Notes: generated by a model from the sequence alone, not told the origin. Positions 17,832-26,912 are shown, numbered from the stretch's first letter. The stretch: DNA of 64,000 nt from Azospirillum endophyticum (GCF_016595245.1 NZ_JAENHM010000046.1:73207-137206), one strand, 5' to 3'. Numbers and translations: made by a program.

Positions 17832-20800
17832 TCAGTTCATCGGGCGGTTGGGCAGGTCCAGCAGGAAGTCGCCGCCCTCGTCATAGCCGGCGGTGCGGAT
17901 CACGCCATATTGCGGGGTCTGCGGCGCCTCGCTGGTCACATCCCGGCGCACCTCCTGGTAGAGGGCATAGCCGCTGCTGTCCTTCGGCAGCGCCTGCACC
18001 CGCGTCTTGAGCGCCACCGCGAAGGGGGAGTTCACCTCGCCGTCGGCGACCGGCTCGTCGCCGCCCGACGACAGGGCCATGACGGAGCGGCGCTGCCGGA
18101 GTTCCTGCTCGCTGGCGAGGCGGCTGGCGTCGACCTTCTGTTCCTTGGTGAAGGCGCCGGAATAGCAGCTGTCGGACACCAGCATCACATGCTTGGCCGG
18201 CATCCGGCTGAGGAAGCGGCCGATGTCGTTGTTCGACACCCAGTTGCGGGCGCTGGTCGTCTCCGCATCGGCCGGCAGCCAGTAGCCGGCGCCGGTTTCC
18301 GCCAGCTCATAGCCGTGGCCGGCGTAATAGACCATCACCTGGTCCTGTTCGCCGACCTCGCGGCCGAGCTTGCGCAGAGCCTCGCCGATCTGTGCCTTGG
18401 TCGGGTTGCGCAGGACCCGCGTCTCATAGCCGAGATGGTCGTTCAACGCCTGGCCGACCGCCTTGACGTCGGCGTCGGGGGTGGCGAGTGCCGGGATGGC
18501 GGTGTCGCGGTAGCTGTCGACCGCGATCATCAGGGCGATCTTGCGCGGCTTGGGCGGGGCGGCCGGGTCGGGAGCGGCTGCCGCGCTGTCGATGCTGATG
18601 CGCTTCTCGGTCGTCTTGCCCGCCTCGTCCGTCATGGTCAGGGTGGCTTCGGTCGCCCCCGGCTCCAGCGGGATGCTGGTGCGGAATTGGCCCTGCTCGT
18701 CGATGAAGACCCAGCGGCCGTTCACCCGCGCCTCCGCCAGATTGGCGCTGTCGGCGACGATGCCGCGCAGGGTCATGGTGCCGCCGCGCGTACGGCCGCC
18801 CTGCGCCTGCCGCAGGCTTGGCAATGCCGAGGAGGCGGCCTGCCGGCCGAACATGTCCGCCGCCGCCGGGTTCGCCACCAGTTGGCGGAGCGCGCCGGCG
18901 AAGGCCCGGGTCCGCTGTTCGCGTTCCACCCGCTGGACCATGGCGAGATAGGTGCGCGCGACCTGCGGCGGCAGGTTGGCCTGGGTCACCGCCGCGCGCA
19001 CCTGGGCGTAGCCGCCGGTCTGGCCGGCCGCGCTGTTCTGCAGGATGCCGCCGACGCGCACCGCCACCGGATCGCCGCTGGCGGTCAGGCCGCCGATCAG
19101 GGTGGGAACGGGGACGCTGGCCAGCACCGCGCGCTGTTCGGGCAGGGACAGCGTGCCGGTCGCAAGGACCGTCACCGCCTGGACCATGCCGCCGGTGCCG
19201 GCCGCCTGGATGAGGTTGCCGGCCGCCGCCTGGACCTGGGGGGCGGCGAGAAGCTGCGGCCCCGGCTGCGACAGGGTGGCGCCGGAAGCGTAGGCCGCCG
19301 TCGCTTCCGCCGTGAAGGTGACGGAACGCCCGGACGGCAGCGCAACCGTCGCCGGAGCGGGTGGTGGCGGCGGGGAGGTCGGACCATCTGTGGACGACGA
19401 GCTGCCACCGGGTGCGGGGGTGCCCTGCCCCGTCTCCTGCGCTGCGGCGCCTCGCGTCGTCGTGCCTTGCTCCAGCGTCGTCAGGAAGGTCTGCGGAGTG
19501 GCCGTACCGGCCGGGGGGATGGTCGCCGAAGCCGGGCTGGTGCCGGTCGTGCCCGCCGAGGGCGCCGGGTTCGCGGCGATCTGCGCCACCGTCTGCAACG
19601 CCGTCTGTACGGCACCGCTGCCGGCCACTGCGGACTGGCTGCCCGATGTCGCGGTGGTTGTGGTTGGGGTGGTCGTGGTGTCCGTCGTTCCGGTATCCGC
19701 CGCCCCGGTCCCGCTGCCTGACGCGTTGGTTCCGGACGTGCCGGTACCATCGCCCCCGCCGGTGCCGGTCGTTGGAGCGGTAGGGGTGGTGGGGGTGGTG
19801 GGGGTTTCCGTCACCGGCGGCGGCGGAGACACCGGCGGTGGAGGAGGTGGCGGTGGCGGCGGAGACACCGGCGGCGGCGGAGGAGGTGGCGGAGGAGGCA
19901 GAGGCAGAGGAGGTGGTGATGGTGGCGGAGGTGGAGGTGGTGGCGGAGGCGGCGGCGGTGGCGGCGGGCTGCTGATCGCCACGTCACCGGTGCTGTACAG
20001 AGACATCGCCTTCGTGCCGGTGCCGGCGGTGCCCCGCAGGGTCACGTCGCCGCTGCTCGCCGCGATGCGGATATGGTCGTCCGTGCCGGCATTCAACCCG
20101 ATGCCGGCAACCTCATAAGTGACCGCCGATGCACCGGCCTTGCCGGTGATGGCGATGCCGCCGGACGAGGCGATCGTCGCCGTGCCCTGGAGCTTGACAC
20201 CCCAGGCCTCGTCGGCATCCACCGCGGTTGCGTCGCCGTCGATCAGGACGGAAGCCGCGGCGGAAGAGCCGGAGCGGATCACCGGCGCCCCGGTGACGTC
20301 GGAGGCGATCAGCACGCCGGCGTTCCAGCCATAATTGGAAACGGCCTTGCCGTGGACAGCGATCGTCCCGATGCCGGCGTCGAGAGTCGACGCCCCGGTG
20401 ATCGAGACGCCGTGGCTCTCGCTGTCGAAGTCGGCCCCCTCCCCGCGAATGGAAATGGTGCCACCGCCGGACTCCAGCATGCTGCCGTCGATCGTCACGC
20501 CGGCCATGGTGCCCGGATTGCCCTTGGCCGCCTCCTGAAGAGGATCGCTGCCACCGCCCAGGGTGATGGCGCCGCCCGAGGTGGCGATGCGGCTGGACAT
20601 CAGGGCGATGCCCCCGTCATTGAGACTTCTGTCGCTGTTGAGCGTCACCGGCGCACCGCCGGTCACGATGCCGCTGCTCAACACAAACACGTCCTTCATG
20701 GCCTTGAGCGTCACGGCTCCGCTGGAATTGAGGTAGGAGCCGGTGTCGAGCAGAAGGCTGCCGCCCGATTCGAAGGTTATGGGGGCGGCATCGCTGCGGA

Positions 20801-23084
20801 CCGCCGTACCGCTCAGCATGATGTCGCCGCTGGAGGAAGCGCCGCCCCGGATGGTGATCGCCCCGTTGCCCAGTGTACCGATTGTGGAGGTGCCGTCGAT
20901 GCGGACCGCGTCATTGCCGAAGGAGGACTCGCCGCGCCCCTCGACGCCGGTGACGGAGACGGCGCCGCCGGAGGTCTGCAGCGTGGAGTCCGACATCACC
21001 ACGCCGACATTGTTGCCGTAATTCATGCCACTGCCGCCCGTTCCATTCAGCGTGATGGAACCGGTCGTCGTGATCAGATGGCTGCCGGACAGCGCGATGC
21101 CGTGGTTGGCCGTGGTGTTGTTCTCGCCGCCCGCGCCGTTGACCAGGATCGAACCGGCACCGGTCGCGACGGTGGCGTAGATGAACTCCGTGCCGGTCCG
21201 GCTTTCCTTCGGCGTATAGCCGCCGGACAGGCCGGTGGCCGGCTTTGCCGCCGGGTCCGATCCGCCGCCGACGATGAAGGTGCCGCCGTTGGTGGAAATG
21301 GTGACCGGCAGGGTGTCGGATTGTCCCGTTACCCGTACGATGCCGTTGCCGGTCCCCGTCGCCGCATTCAGGGTGAGGTTCAGGGCGCCCGCCGTGGAGG
21401 CGATGCCCTTGGTCACGATGATGTTGCGGTAGGCCCTCAGGATCAGCGAGGCATCTGCCCCGGCCGTCTTCACGATCTCCTGGTCGATGGTGATGTCGCC
21501 GGCCTCGGCCCCGGTCGTGGCTGTTTCCAGCGTGACGCTGGTTCCGACGTTCAGCGAAGCCTGGATGATGTCGGCGGCGACGGTGCCGCCGCTGGATGCA
21601 ACCGTGATGTTCGTCGGGTCGAGCAGCCAGGAACCGGCTTTCCCCGCTCCCTGTCCCGTGCCCTGCCCTGCTCCAGCAGCCACGCTGCCGCGCACATGCA
21701 GCGACAGTTTGCCGGAGGTCTCGACGAAACCGCCGTCACCACCGTTGGCACCGCCGCGGACGGAGATCGCTCCGTCGAAGCGGGTGGCGTCCTCGGCCCA
21801 GACCACCGCCTTGCCACCCTTGCCGGATTCAATGGCGTCGGCGGTGATGGTCGCCCCCTGCGCCACCACCGTGTCGGTGGAGGGCGGCACCGGCTTGCGC
21901 GCCGGGCGGATGCCATAGCCGGCCAGCTTGGCGGCCGACGCCCTGCCCCCCTGCACGTCGCCGCCGATCAGCGCCTCCCCGCCCCCGGCGGGGCCGGAGG
22001 CATCGACACGCGCCGTGGCGGTCAGCCTCGTGCGGTTGCCCGACACGGTGACGGAGCCGCCGGTCTGGCCGGTGCCGCCGCCGGCGTCCAGGGTGCCGGA
22101 CACCTCCACGTCGCCGCCGTCGCCCAGGAGGACGATGTCGCCGCCCTGCTGTTCAACCCGGCGGGCCTGCACGGTGCCGGACATGTTGACGACGCGGTCG
22201 ACCAGCCCCTTGGCGGCGGACGCCGTCATCTGCACCCGGCCGCCGTCGGCGAAGATCTTGCCGCTGTTGCTGACCAGCGCGTCCACCGGCTTGCCGTCGG
22301 CGCCGACGGGCCGCGCGTCGGTCTTGGCGTCCACCGCGATGTTGATCTTTTGGTCGCCGAAAAGATCGACGACGAAGCGGCGGCCGGACGCCAGCGTCAC
22401 CTCGCCCATGCGGGCCTGGATGGTGCCGCGGTTGGTGACGCCGGGAGCAACCAGGGCGGCGAGGCCGGCCTCGGCCACCGTGATGGTCCCCTCGTTCTCC
22501 ACCGTCGCGGTGGAGCCGGAGCGGCCCTCGAACTTGTAACGGCCGGCCATGAAGTCGTCGTTGCGGATGTCATGGGTGGTGGCGACCAGTCCGCCGACAT
22601 CGACGCGGGCGTTCGGTCCGAACAGGATGCCGTTGGGGTTGACCAGCCAGACCTGGCCATTGGCGGTCAGGCGTCCCAGGATCGCCGACGGGTCGGAGCC
22701 GGTGACGCGGTTGAGCGTGATGGCGGCGGCGTCCGGTTGCTGGAAGTTGGTGTGCTCGCCCTCCCGGATGCCGAAGCGCTGCCAGTCGATCACCGCCTTG
22801 GGCGTCGACTGGATGATGTCGAGCCGGCCGGGGGCGGTGGAGCGGATGGTGGCGGCGCCGTCGGTGACCACGCCGCCTTCGGGGTTGGCAAGTGCCGCGG
22901 TGGGCAAAACGAGCGGCAGGGCGAGAGCCGCGGAGAGGATCCCCAACCGTGCCGCCCCCGCCAAGGCCGTGCTGTGCCGCAACGCCGTCCGATGCCGTGC
23001 CCCCCCGTGCCGAACCGCCGCCCCGCCGAACACACCCGATCCCCGCATCACCGATCCGATCCTCGTAAACGCCCCCGAAGTCAT
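17832..23084 (-). CDS. TPS-type filamentous haemagglutinin / caspase-domain fusion protein
   Basis: A protein of about 1750 residues. A long signal peptide ends near residue 67 (LPTAALA before NPEGGVV). Residues ~70-290 form a two-partner-secretion haemagglutination domain with the hallmark NPNGILFG (residues ~168-175). Residues ~300-1030 are repetitive beta-helix-like sequence rich in G, S, T and short SGG-type units. Residues ~1036-1095 are almost pure proline (DNA 19800-19975), then a Thr/Gly-rich linker. Residues ~1440-1500 look like an Ig-like segment, and ~1508-1735 are a peptidase C14/caspase p20-like domain with catalytic His in YYAGHGYE (H1590) and Cys in VSDSCYSGAF (C1640). The start is uncertain: ATG 23084 (used), or ATG 23048 with GAGGA upstream. 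No TpsB/FhaC-type secretion partner is in the window. Likely exported and surface-exposed; the combination with a caspase is the odd feature. Confidence 0.82.
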   Translation of the reverse strand: MTSGAFTRIGSVMRGSGVFGGAAVRHGGARHRTALRHSTALAGAARLGILSAALALPLVLPTAALANPEGGVVTDGAATIRSTAPGRLDIIQSTPKAVIDWQRFGIREGEHTNFQQPDAAAITLNRVTGSDPSAILGRLTANGQVWLVNPNGILFGPNARVDVGGLVATTHDIRNDDFMAGRYKFEGRSGSTATVENEGTITVAEAGLAALVAPGVTNRGTIQARMGEVTLASGRRFVVDLFGDQKINIAVDAKTDARPVGADGKPVDALVSNSGKIFADGGRVQMTASAAKGLVDRVVNMSGTVQARRVEQQGGDIVLLGDGGDVEVSGTLDAGGGTGQTGGSVTVSGNRTRLTATARVDASGPAGGGEALIGGDVQGGRASAAKLAGYGIRPARKPVPPSTDTVVAQGATITADAIESGKGGKAVVWAEDATRFDGAISVRGGANGGDGGFVETSGKLSLHVRGSVAAGAGQGTGQGAGKAGSWLLDPTNITVASSGGTVAADIIQASLNVGTSVTLETATTGAEAGDITIDQEIVKTAGADASLILRAYRNIIVTKGIASTAGALNLTLNAATGTGNGIVRVTGQSDTLPVTISTNGGTFIVGGGSDPAAKPATGLSGGYTPKESRTGTEFIYATVATGAGSILVNGAGGENNTTANHGIALSGSHLITTTGSITLNGTGGSGMNYGNNVGVVMSDSTLQTSGGAVSVTGVEGRGESSFGNDAVRIDGTSTIGTLGNGAITIRGGASSSGDIMLSGTAVRSDAAPITFESGGSLLLDTGSYLNSSGAVTLKAMKDVFVLSSGIVTGGAPVTLNSDRSLNDGGIALMSSRIATSGGAITLGGGSDPLQEAAKGNPGTMAGVTIDGSMLESGGGTISIRGEGADFDSESHGVSITGASTLDAGIGTIAVHGKAVSNYGWNAGVLIASDVTGAPVIRSGSSAAASVLIDGDATAVDADEAWGVKLQGTATIASSGGIAITGKAGASAVTYEVAGIGLNAGTDDHIRIAASSGDVTLRGTAGTGTKAMSLYSTGDVAISSPPPPPPPPPPPPPPPPSPPPLPLPPPPPPPPPPVSPPPPPPPPPPVSPPPPVTETPTTPTTPTAPTTGTGGGDGTGTSGTNASGSGTGAADTGTTDTTTTPTTTTATSGSQSAVAGSGAVQTALQTVAQIAANPAPSAGTTGTSPASATIPPAGTATPQTFLTTLEQGTTTRGAAAQETGQGTPAPGGSSSSTDGPTSPPPPPAPATVALPSGRSVTFTAEATAAYASGATLSQPGPQLLAAPQVQAAAGNLIQAAGTGGMVQAVTVLATGTLSLPEQRAVLASVPVPTLIGGLTASGDPVAVRVGGILQNSAAGQTGGYAQVRAAVTQANLPPQVARTYLAMVQRVEREQRTRAFAGALRQLVANPAAADMFGRQAASSALPSLRQAQGGRTRGGTMTLRGIVADSANLAEARVNGRWVFIDEQGQFRTSIPLEPGATEATLTMTDEAGKTTEKRISIDSAAAAPDPAAPPKPRKIALMIAVDSYRDTAIPALATPDADVKAVGQALNDHLGYETRVLRNPTKAQIGEALRKLGREVGEQDQVMVYYAGHGYELAETGAGYWLPADAETTSARNWVSNNDIGRFLSRMPAKHVMLVSDSCYSGAFTKEQKVDASRLASEQELRQRRSVMALSSGGDEPVADGEVNSPFAVALKTRVQALPKDSSGYALYQEVRRDVTSEAPQTPQYGVIRTAGYDEGGDFLLDLPNRPMN

Positions 23085-23223
23085 GCGGGAAGGCAATACG
23101 CTGTCCCAATCCAATGGATACGAAACATTTTAGCGACCCGGCCTCCGTACGGAAATCCTGAAAGTGGTGACGGATTGTTTCATGTCCGCAATACAGGCTG
23201 CGCGCGACGTCACGAGGGGGAGG

Positions 23224-23237
23224 CGTTACCGGTAACG
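23224..23237. promoter_or_regulatory. Palindromic operator, copy 1
   Basis: CGTTACCGGTAACG, a perfect 14-bp palindrome with the central CCGG typical of LacI-family operators and nearly the core of the E. coli GntR/IdnR gluconate operator. It is one of two identical copies in the divergent gap between the caspase fusion and parA. Confidence 0.6.
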
Positions 23238-23263
23238 GGTTTGGCGGAGTGCGGCGAGGCAAG

Positions 23264-23277
23264 CGTTACCGGTAACG
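23264..23277. promoter_or_regulatory. Palindromic operator, copy 2
   Basis: Second identical CGTTACCGGTAACG, 40 bp from the first (start to start), that is about four helical turns. The extended repeat is 18 bases, GCGTTACCGGTAACGGGT, in direct orientation. Such spacing allows two dimers on one face of the helix. Confidence 0.6.
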
Positions 23278-23390
23278 GGTTCTGCGGTACAGGGAAGGCC
23301 TATTTCCATGGCGCAGGTGCCGTCTTTGCCCTTTCGGGCTGCCGGGCGATCCGCTAATAAGAAGGCCGTCACGCGATGCAGGGGGAACAG

Positions 23391-24143
23391 ATGGCCGATC
23401 CGACCGCCGTCGCCACGAGGAAGTCTGCGGGCAAATCCACAGGTAAGCCGGGCGGCAAGCAAACGGCGCGAGGGGATGGTGAAGCGGTACACAAAGCTGC
23501 GCCGTTGCCCGCGCGCTGGGTGGTTTACAGCGCGCCCAAGGGCGGCACCGGCAAGACCACCAGTTGCAAGAACACCGCCGTGGCCGCGGCAAAGGACGGC
23601 ATGCGGGTGGCGACGCTGGATTTCGACCCGCAGCGCACGCTGGGCCAGTGGCACGAGCTGCGCCGTCCGCATGACGTGGCGGCCATCGACCATTACGAAG
23701 GCACGCTGGACGACATCGACGCCGCCCTCGCTCAGATCGATCCCGGCCGCTACGACGTCGTCTTCATCGACACGCCGCCGTCGGTGGAGCTCTATCCGGA
23801 AGCGACCAAGATCCTGCTGCGCCGCGCCGACCTGGTGCTGGTGCCGACCGGGGTGGGGCGCTTCGACAAGATGAGCGTCATTCCCTGGATGGAGTTCCTG
23901 CGCGACTATGGACGCCCCGCCGCCTTCCTGCTGAACCGGGTCAAGCGGCGGTCGGTCAGCCTGCGCGAGGCGAAGCTGGAGCTGGGCCGCGTCGGCCGGC
24001 TGGTGCCGCACGAGGTGCCGGATATCGAGGACATGCACCGGGTCGATGACATCGGCTGTTCCATCGTCGACGTCGGTGCGGTGAACGGTGCCGACGAATG
24101 CCTGGGCGCCTGGTACTTCATCCGGCACGAGCTGGGGATCTGA
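23391..24143 (+). CDS. ParA-family ATPase
   Basis: A 250-residue deviant-Walker-A ATPase: KGGTGKTT at residues 50-57 with the signature lysine, Walker A' in LDFDPQRT, and Walker B in YDVVFIDTPPS. The first ~40 residues are basic and low in complexity. The ATG at 23391 is chosen because AGGGGG lies 5-6 bases upstream; an ATG at 23376 has none. The next gene starts 2 bases after the stop, so the two form an operon. The family positions DNA or protein clusters on the nucleoid; there is no N-terminal HTH as in plasmid ParA of type Ia. No parB or origin is visible, so plasmid partition is not established. Confidence 0.85.
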   Translation: MADPTAVATRKSAGKSTGKPGGKQTARGDGEAVHKAAPLPARWVVYSAPKGGTGKTTSCKNTAVAAAKDGMRVATLDFDPQRTLGQWHELRRPHDVAAIDHYEGTLDDIDAALAQIDPGRYDVVFIDTPPSVELYPEATKILLRRADLVLVPTGVGRFDKMSVIPWMEFLRDYGRPAAFLLNRVKRRSVSLREAKLELGRVGRLVPHEVPDIEDMHRVDDIGCSIVDVGAVNGADECLGAWYFIRHELGI

Positions 24144-24145
24144 GC

Positions 24146-24883
24146 ATGGCCAACGTGAAGTCCTTCATGAAGAAGGCGGCGGAGCAGGGCAAGGCTGCTC
24201 CACCGCCGGCAGAGCGGCCCATAGTTGCGTCTACACCGGTTCGGACGGGAGCCGCGGTGGCGCCGTCGAAGGCGGACCGCCGGGCGTCCGACATCAGCGA
24301 CGCCATCGTGCCCTGCCACACCCGGCAGGAATTCGCGCAGGAAATCCGCTATCACTGGAACCGCAGCCGCAAGGAATTCCTGTCGATCGGCCGGTACCTG
24401 AACCGTGCCAAGGAAATCCTGCCACACGGCGATTTCGAGGCGATGATCGAGAGCGACATGCCGTTTTCGGTCGAGACCGCCTTCCGCTTCCGCGCGGTGG
24501 CCGAGGCGGTGGACACCGGCCGGCTGTCGCTGGAGGTGCTGCCTGGGGCGGAAAGCGTCGCCTATCAGATCGTCACCATGACGCCGGACGAACTGGAGCG
24601 CGCCAAGGCCCAGGGGCTGGTCCGTCCCAACGTCACCCGCCGCCAGCTGATCGATTTCAAGCGGTCCCTGCGTCCGCCCAAGGACGTGACGCCGAACGAC
24701 CGGCGCCGCCAGCTCCTGGCCGAATATGCCCGGCTGCGCGTTCGCATGGCGGAAGTCCGCGACGAGTTGCGGCGCGACCACGGCATCGACCCGGAGCACG
24801 ACCACGGCCGCTCCGGCCGGACCGGCGTCACCATCGACGTCGAGGCGGAGGATGTCGGGCCGGCTTCGGACGGCGCGTCCTGA
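24146..24883 (+). CDS. DUF3102-like protein, partner of ParA
   Basis: A 245-residue protein. After a disordered Pro/Ala-rich N-terminus, residues ~60-130 resemble DUF3102: an all-helical segment with SIGRYLNRAKEILPHGDFEAMIE followed by SVETAFRFRAVAEAV, which looks like a helix-turn-helix-type unit. A basic helical tail follows (RRRQLLAEYARLRVRMAEVRDELRRDHG), possibly a coiled coil. Immediately downstream of parA. It could be the ParB-like adaptor that connects the ATPase to its cargo; this is inference. The first residues (VKSFMKKAAEQGK) are basic, as in ParA-stimulating peptides of adaptor proteins. Confidence 0.65.
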   Translation: MANVKSFMKKAAEQGKAAPPPAERPIVASTPVRTGAAVAPSKADRRASDISDAIVPCHTRQEFAQEIRYHWNRSRKEFLSIGRYLNRAKEILPHGDFEAMIESDMPFSVETAFRFRAVAEAVDTGRLSLEVLPGAESVAYQIVTMTPDELERAKAQGLVRPNVTRRQLIDFKRSLRPPKDVTPNDRRRQLLAEYARLRVRMAEVRDELRRDHGIDPEHDHGRSGRTGVTIDVEAEDVGPASDGAS

Positions 24884-24931
24884 TCCGCAGGGTCATCGCA
24901 TTTGAAAGTCCAAATCCCATGAGAGGACTTC

Positions 24932-25017
24932 CGTCATCCCCGCGAAGGCGGGGATCCAGGAAACTTTGACGGAACGTTGCTGAACAGGCTGGATTCCCGC
25001 CTTCGCGGGAATGACGT
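24932..25017. repeat. Pair of inverted REP-like palindromes
   Basis: Two copies of the GTCAT(C/T)CCCGC-GAAG-GCGGG family facing each other (24932-24959 and 24990-25017) with ~30 bp between, resembling a BIME. Same family as 5860-5887. Confidence 0.85.
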
Positions 25018-25124
25018 GCCTCTTTGTGCAGGATCAAGGTTTCCGTTCGCGGCGGTCCTGGGTGATCCGCCGTTCGCCCCGATGCTCGGTCGTCAATCCC
25101 GGATCGTCTTAATGCCCGGTCGTC

Positions 25125-25688
25125 TCAATGGTTGTGCGACATGTGGGAAGCGATTCCGTTCCTGCCGTCGCTGCGACCGGGAGACGATCCGCTGCCCAAC
25201 AGGTCGGTCAGCGCGTTGAAGTCACGTTGGAAATTGCTGAAGAAGTCACCACCGCCCCCGCTTCTCGGGCTCCGTGTGCCGGAGGCAGCCATCGCATGCG
25301 CCTCGCTGTGGCTCGAACTGCGACTGGAACTGCGGACGCGCCGTTCGGGAATTTTCGGCTTGCGCATCGGCGTGACCGCCGGCGGGGGAGGCGCTTCAGG
25401 CAGGGACGCGGTTTCCGGGGCACGGGCGAAGGCATCGCCGCACAGGCCGTGGCCGGACGCCTGCTCCAGCCGGTCCGAATCCAGGAGCCAGCAGTCGAAG
25501 GCATCGGTTTGCGGCTTTGCCGGTGCCTGGACGGCGACCGGCAGCGGCGGCGGTGCCGCCACCGGTTCCGGAGAGGGGAGGGAGGAGGGCAGGGGGGCGC
25601 CGCTCTCCGGTGCGGACAGCAGCGGTTCCGCGGCGGCCGGCAGCACGGCGGCCACGGCAAGCATGGCCGCGATCGCGGCCGCCATCAT
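25125..25688 (-). CDS. Hypothetical secreted proline/serine-rich protein
   Basis: A 187-residue protein with a signal peptide at the N-terminus (MAAAIAAMLAVAAVLPAAAEP), a Pro/Ala-rich middle, two cysteines (FDCWLL and GLCGDAF), a Ser/Arg-rich stretch, and a C-terminal FFSNFQRDFNALTDLLGSGS segment. The ATG at 25688 is preceded by AGGAG at 7 bases; an ATG 39 bases upstream abuts its Shine-Dalgarno and is less likely. The opposite strand is also open here, but only the minus frame shows a signal peptide. Not recognised. Confidence 0.5.
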   Translation of the reverse strand: MMAAAIAAMLAVAAVLPAAAEPLLSAPESGAPLPSSLPSPEPVAAPPPLPVAVQAPAKPQTDAFDCWLLDSDRLEQASGHGLCGDAFARAPETASLPEAPPPPAVTPMRKPKIPERRVRSSSRSSSHSEAHAMAASGTRSPRSGGGGDFFSNFQRDFNALTDLLGSGSSPGRSDGRNGIASHMSHNH

Positions 25689-26006
25689 CCTTCCGCTCCT
25701 GGTCCCCGTCCGGCTTTCGCCCGGCATCCTCCGTCCTCTCAGTCATCGCGCTCGCGTCTCTCCACAGATAAACGCAATGCCGAGGCTCTTCGTCCGCGCG
25801 AAATGGGGGGCGGTGTCCGGAAGATGCGGTACTCCTTCGGGGTGGGCGCTTTCGATGGCCTGCCGCTTTACCGGAAATGACTCCCGGCAACACCCCGGCT
25901 TGCGACCTTATCGCCCGTGCAGGCAGCCGCTCTTGTCAGGCGGGCGGGTTGATGGGACAGTTCGGCCCCTGTTTCACCAGCGAGAACGGACGGCGGCGCC
26001 GGCGAC
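25689..26006. other. Intergenic region between divergent genes
   Basis: About 320 bases between the secreted hypothetical protein (left) and the LysR gene (right). It presumably holds both promoters; I see no clear consensus elements, repeat or RNA gene in it. Confidence 0.5.
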
Positions 26007-26912
26007 ATGGCCGATTTCAACTGGAACGACCTGCGCTTCTTCCTGGCGGTGGCCCGGGCCGGCACGCTGACCACGGCGGCCCAGCGCCTGCGGGCCGATC
26101 ACACCACGGTCAGCCGCCGCATCACCGCGCTGGAGGAGGCGCTGCGCGTCACCCTGTTCGAACGCCGGCCCAGCGGCTTCACCCTGACGCCGCAGGGCGA
26201 GCGGCTGAAGCAGACCGCCGAGGTGATGGAGAGCGCCGCCCTGCTGGCCCAGGGGATGGTGGCCGATGGTGACCTGGCGCTGGCCGGCGCGGTGCGGATC
26301 GGGGCACCGGACGGCTTCGGCAGCTGTTTCCTGGCGCCGCGCATCGGATGCCTGTGCGAGCGCCATCCGGAGCTGGAGGTGCAGCTGGTCGCCATGCCGC
26401 GCGTCTTCAGCCTGTCCAAACGCGAGGCCGACATCGCCATCAGCCTGTCGCGTCCGCAGGAAGGACGGCTCTACGCGCGCAAGCTGACCGACTACCGGCT
26501 GGGGCTGTACGGCACCGCCGCCTATCTGGAGGCGCGCCCGGCGATCCACGGCCGCGCTGACCTGCGCGGCCATTCCTTCATCGGCTACATCGACGACCTG
26601 ATCTTCGCCCCCGAGCTGGACTATGTCGAGACGATGGGGGAGGTGGCGCCACGCATCAAGAGCAGCAGCCTGGTCGCCCAGCTGAAGGCGACGCTGGCCG
26701 GCGCCGGCCTGTGCATGCTGCCGGCCTTCATCGCCCAGGGCGAGCCGGGGCTGGTGCCGGTGCTGGCGGAGGAGGTGACGATCACCCGGTCCTTCTGGCT
26801 GATCGTGCACGAGGATCTGCGGTCGCTGGCACGGATTTCGATGACCGCCGACTACATCGCCGATCTGGTGCGGCGGGAGCAGGCGCTGTTCCTGCCCCCC
26901 TCCGCAACCTGA
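26007..26912 (+). CDS. LysR-family transcriptional regulator
   Basis: A 301-residue LTTR. The N-terminal winged HTH is clear: WNDLRFFLAVARAGTLTTAAQRL, then HTTVSRRITALEEAL. The rest is a periplasmic-binding-protein-like effector domain. It runs tail to tail with mmsB, the stop codons one base apart, so the genes are convergent rather than divergent. Control of the valine genes is possible but not shown by layout. Confidence 0.9.
   Translation: MADFNWNDLRFFLAVARAGTLTTAAQRLRADHTTVSRRITALEEALRVTLFERRPSGFTLTPQGERLKQTAEVMESAALLAQGMVADGDLALAGAVRIGAPDGFGSCFLAPRIGCLCERHPELEVQLVAMPRVFSLSKREADIAISLSRPQEGRLYARKLTDYRLGLYGTAAYLEARPAIHGRADLRGHSFIGYIDDLIFAPELDYVETMGEVAPRIKSSSLVAQLKATLAGAGLCMLPAFIAQGEPGLVPVLAEEVTITRSFWLIVHEDLRSLARISMTADYIADLVRREQALFLPPSAT

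Noticed and set aside
17832..17960. TpsB/FhaC secretion partner near the haemagglutinin fusion
   Set aside because: None of the neighbouring genes encodes a POTRA-barrel protein; hmgA and the ParA pair flank it.
19481..19750. Separate small proline/arginine-rich gene within the caspase fusion
   Set aside because: It is the out-of-frame translation of the Thr/Gly-rich linker and lacks a start signal.
20073..23357. Plus-strand open frame of ~1090 codons opposite the caspase fusion
   Set aside because: Low-complexity G/D/A/V composition from reverse reading of a repetitive gene; no Shine-Dalgarno or motif.
23391..24883. Plasmid replication/partition locus
   Set aside because: There is a ParA but no RepA/RepC, no ParB with a typical HTH and no iteron-rich origin; two palindromes alone are insufficient.
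25132..26070. Plus-strand open frame overlapping the secreted hypothetical gene
   Set aside because: It runs into the LysR gene out of frame and lacks a recognisable domain; the minus-strand reading has a signal peptide and Shine-Dalgarno.
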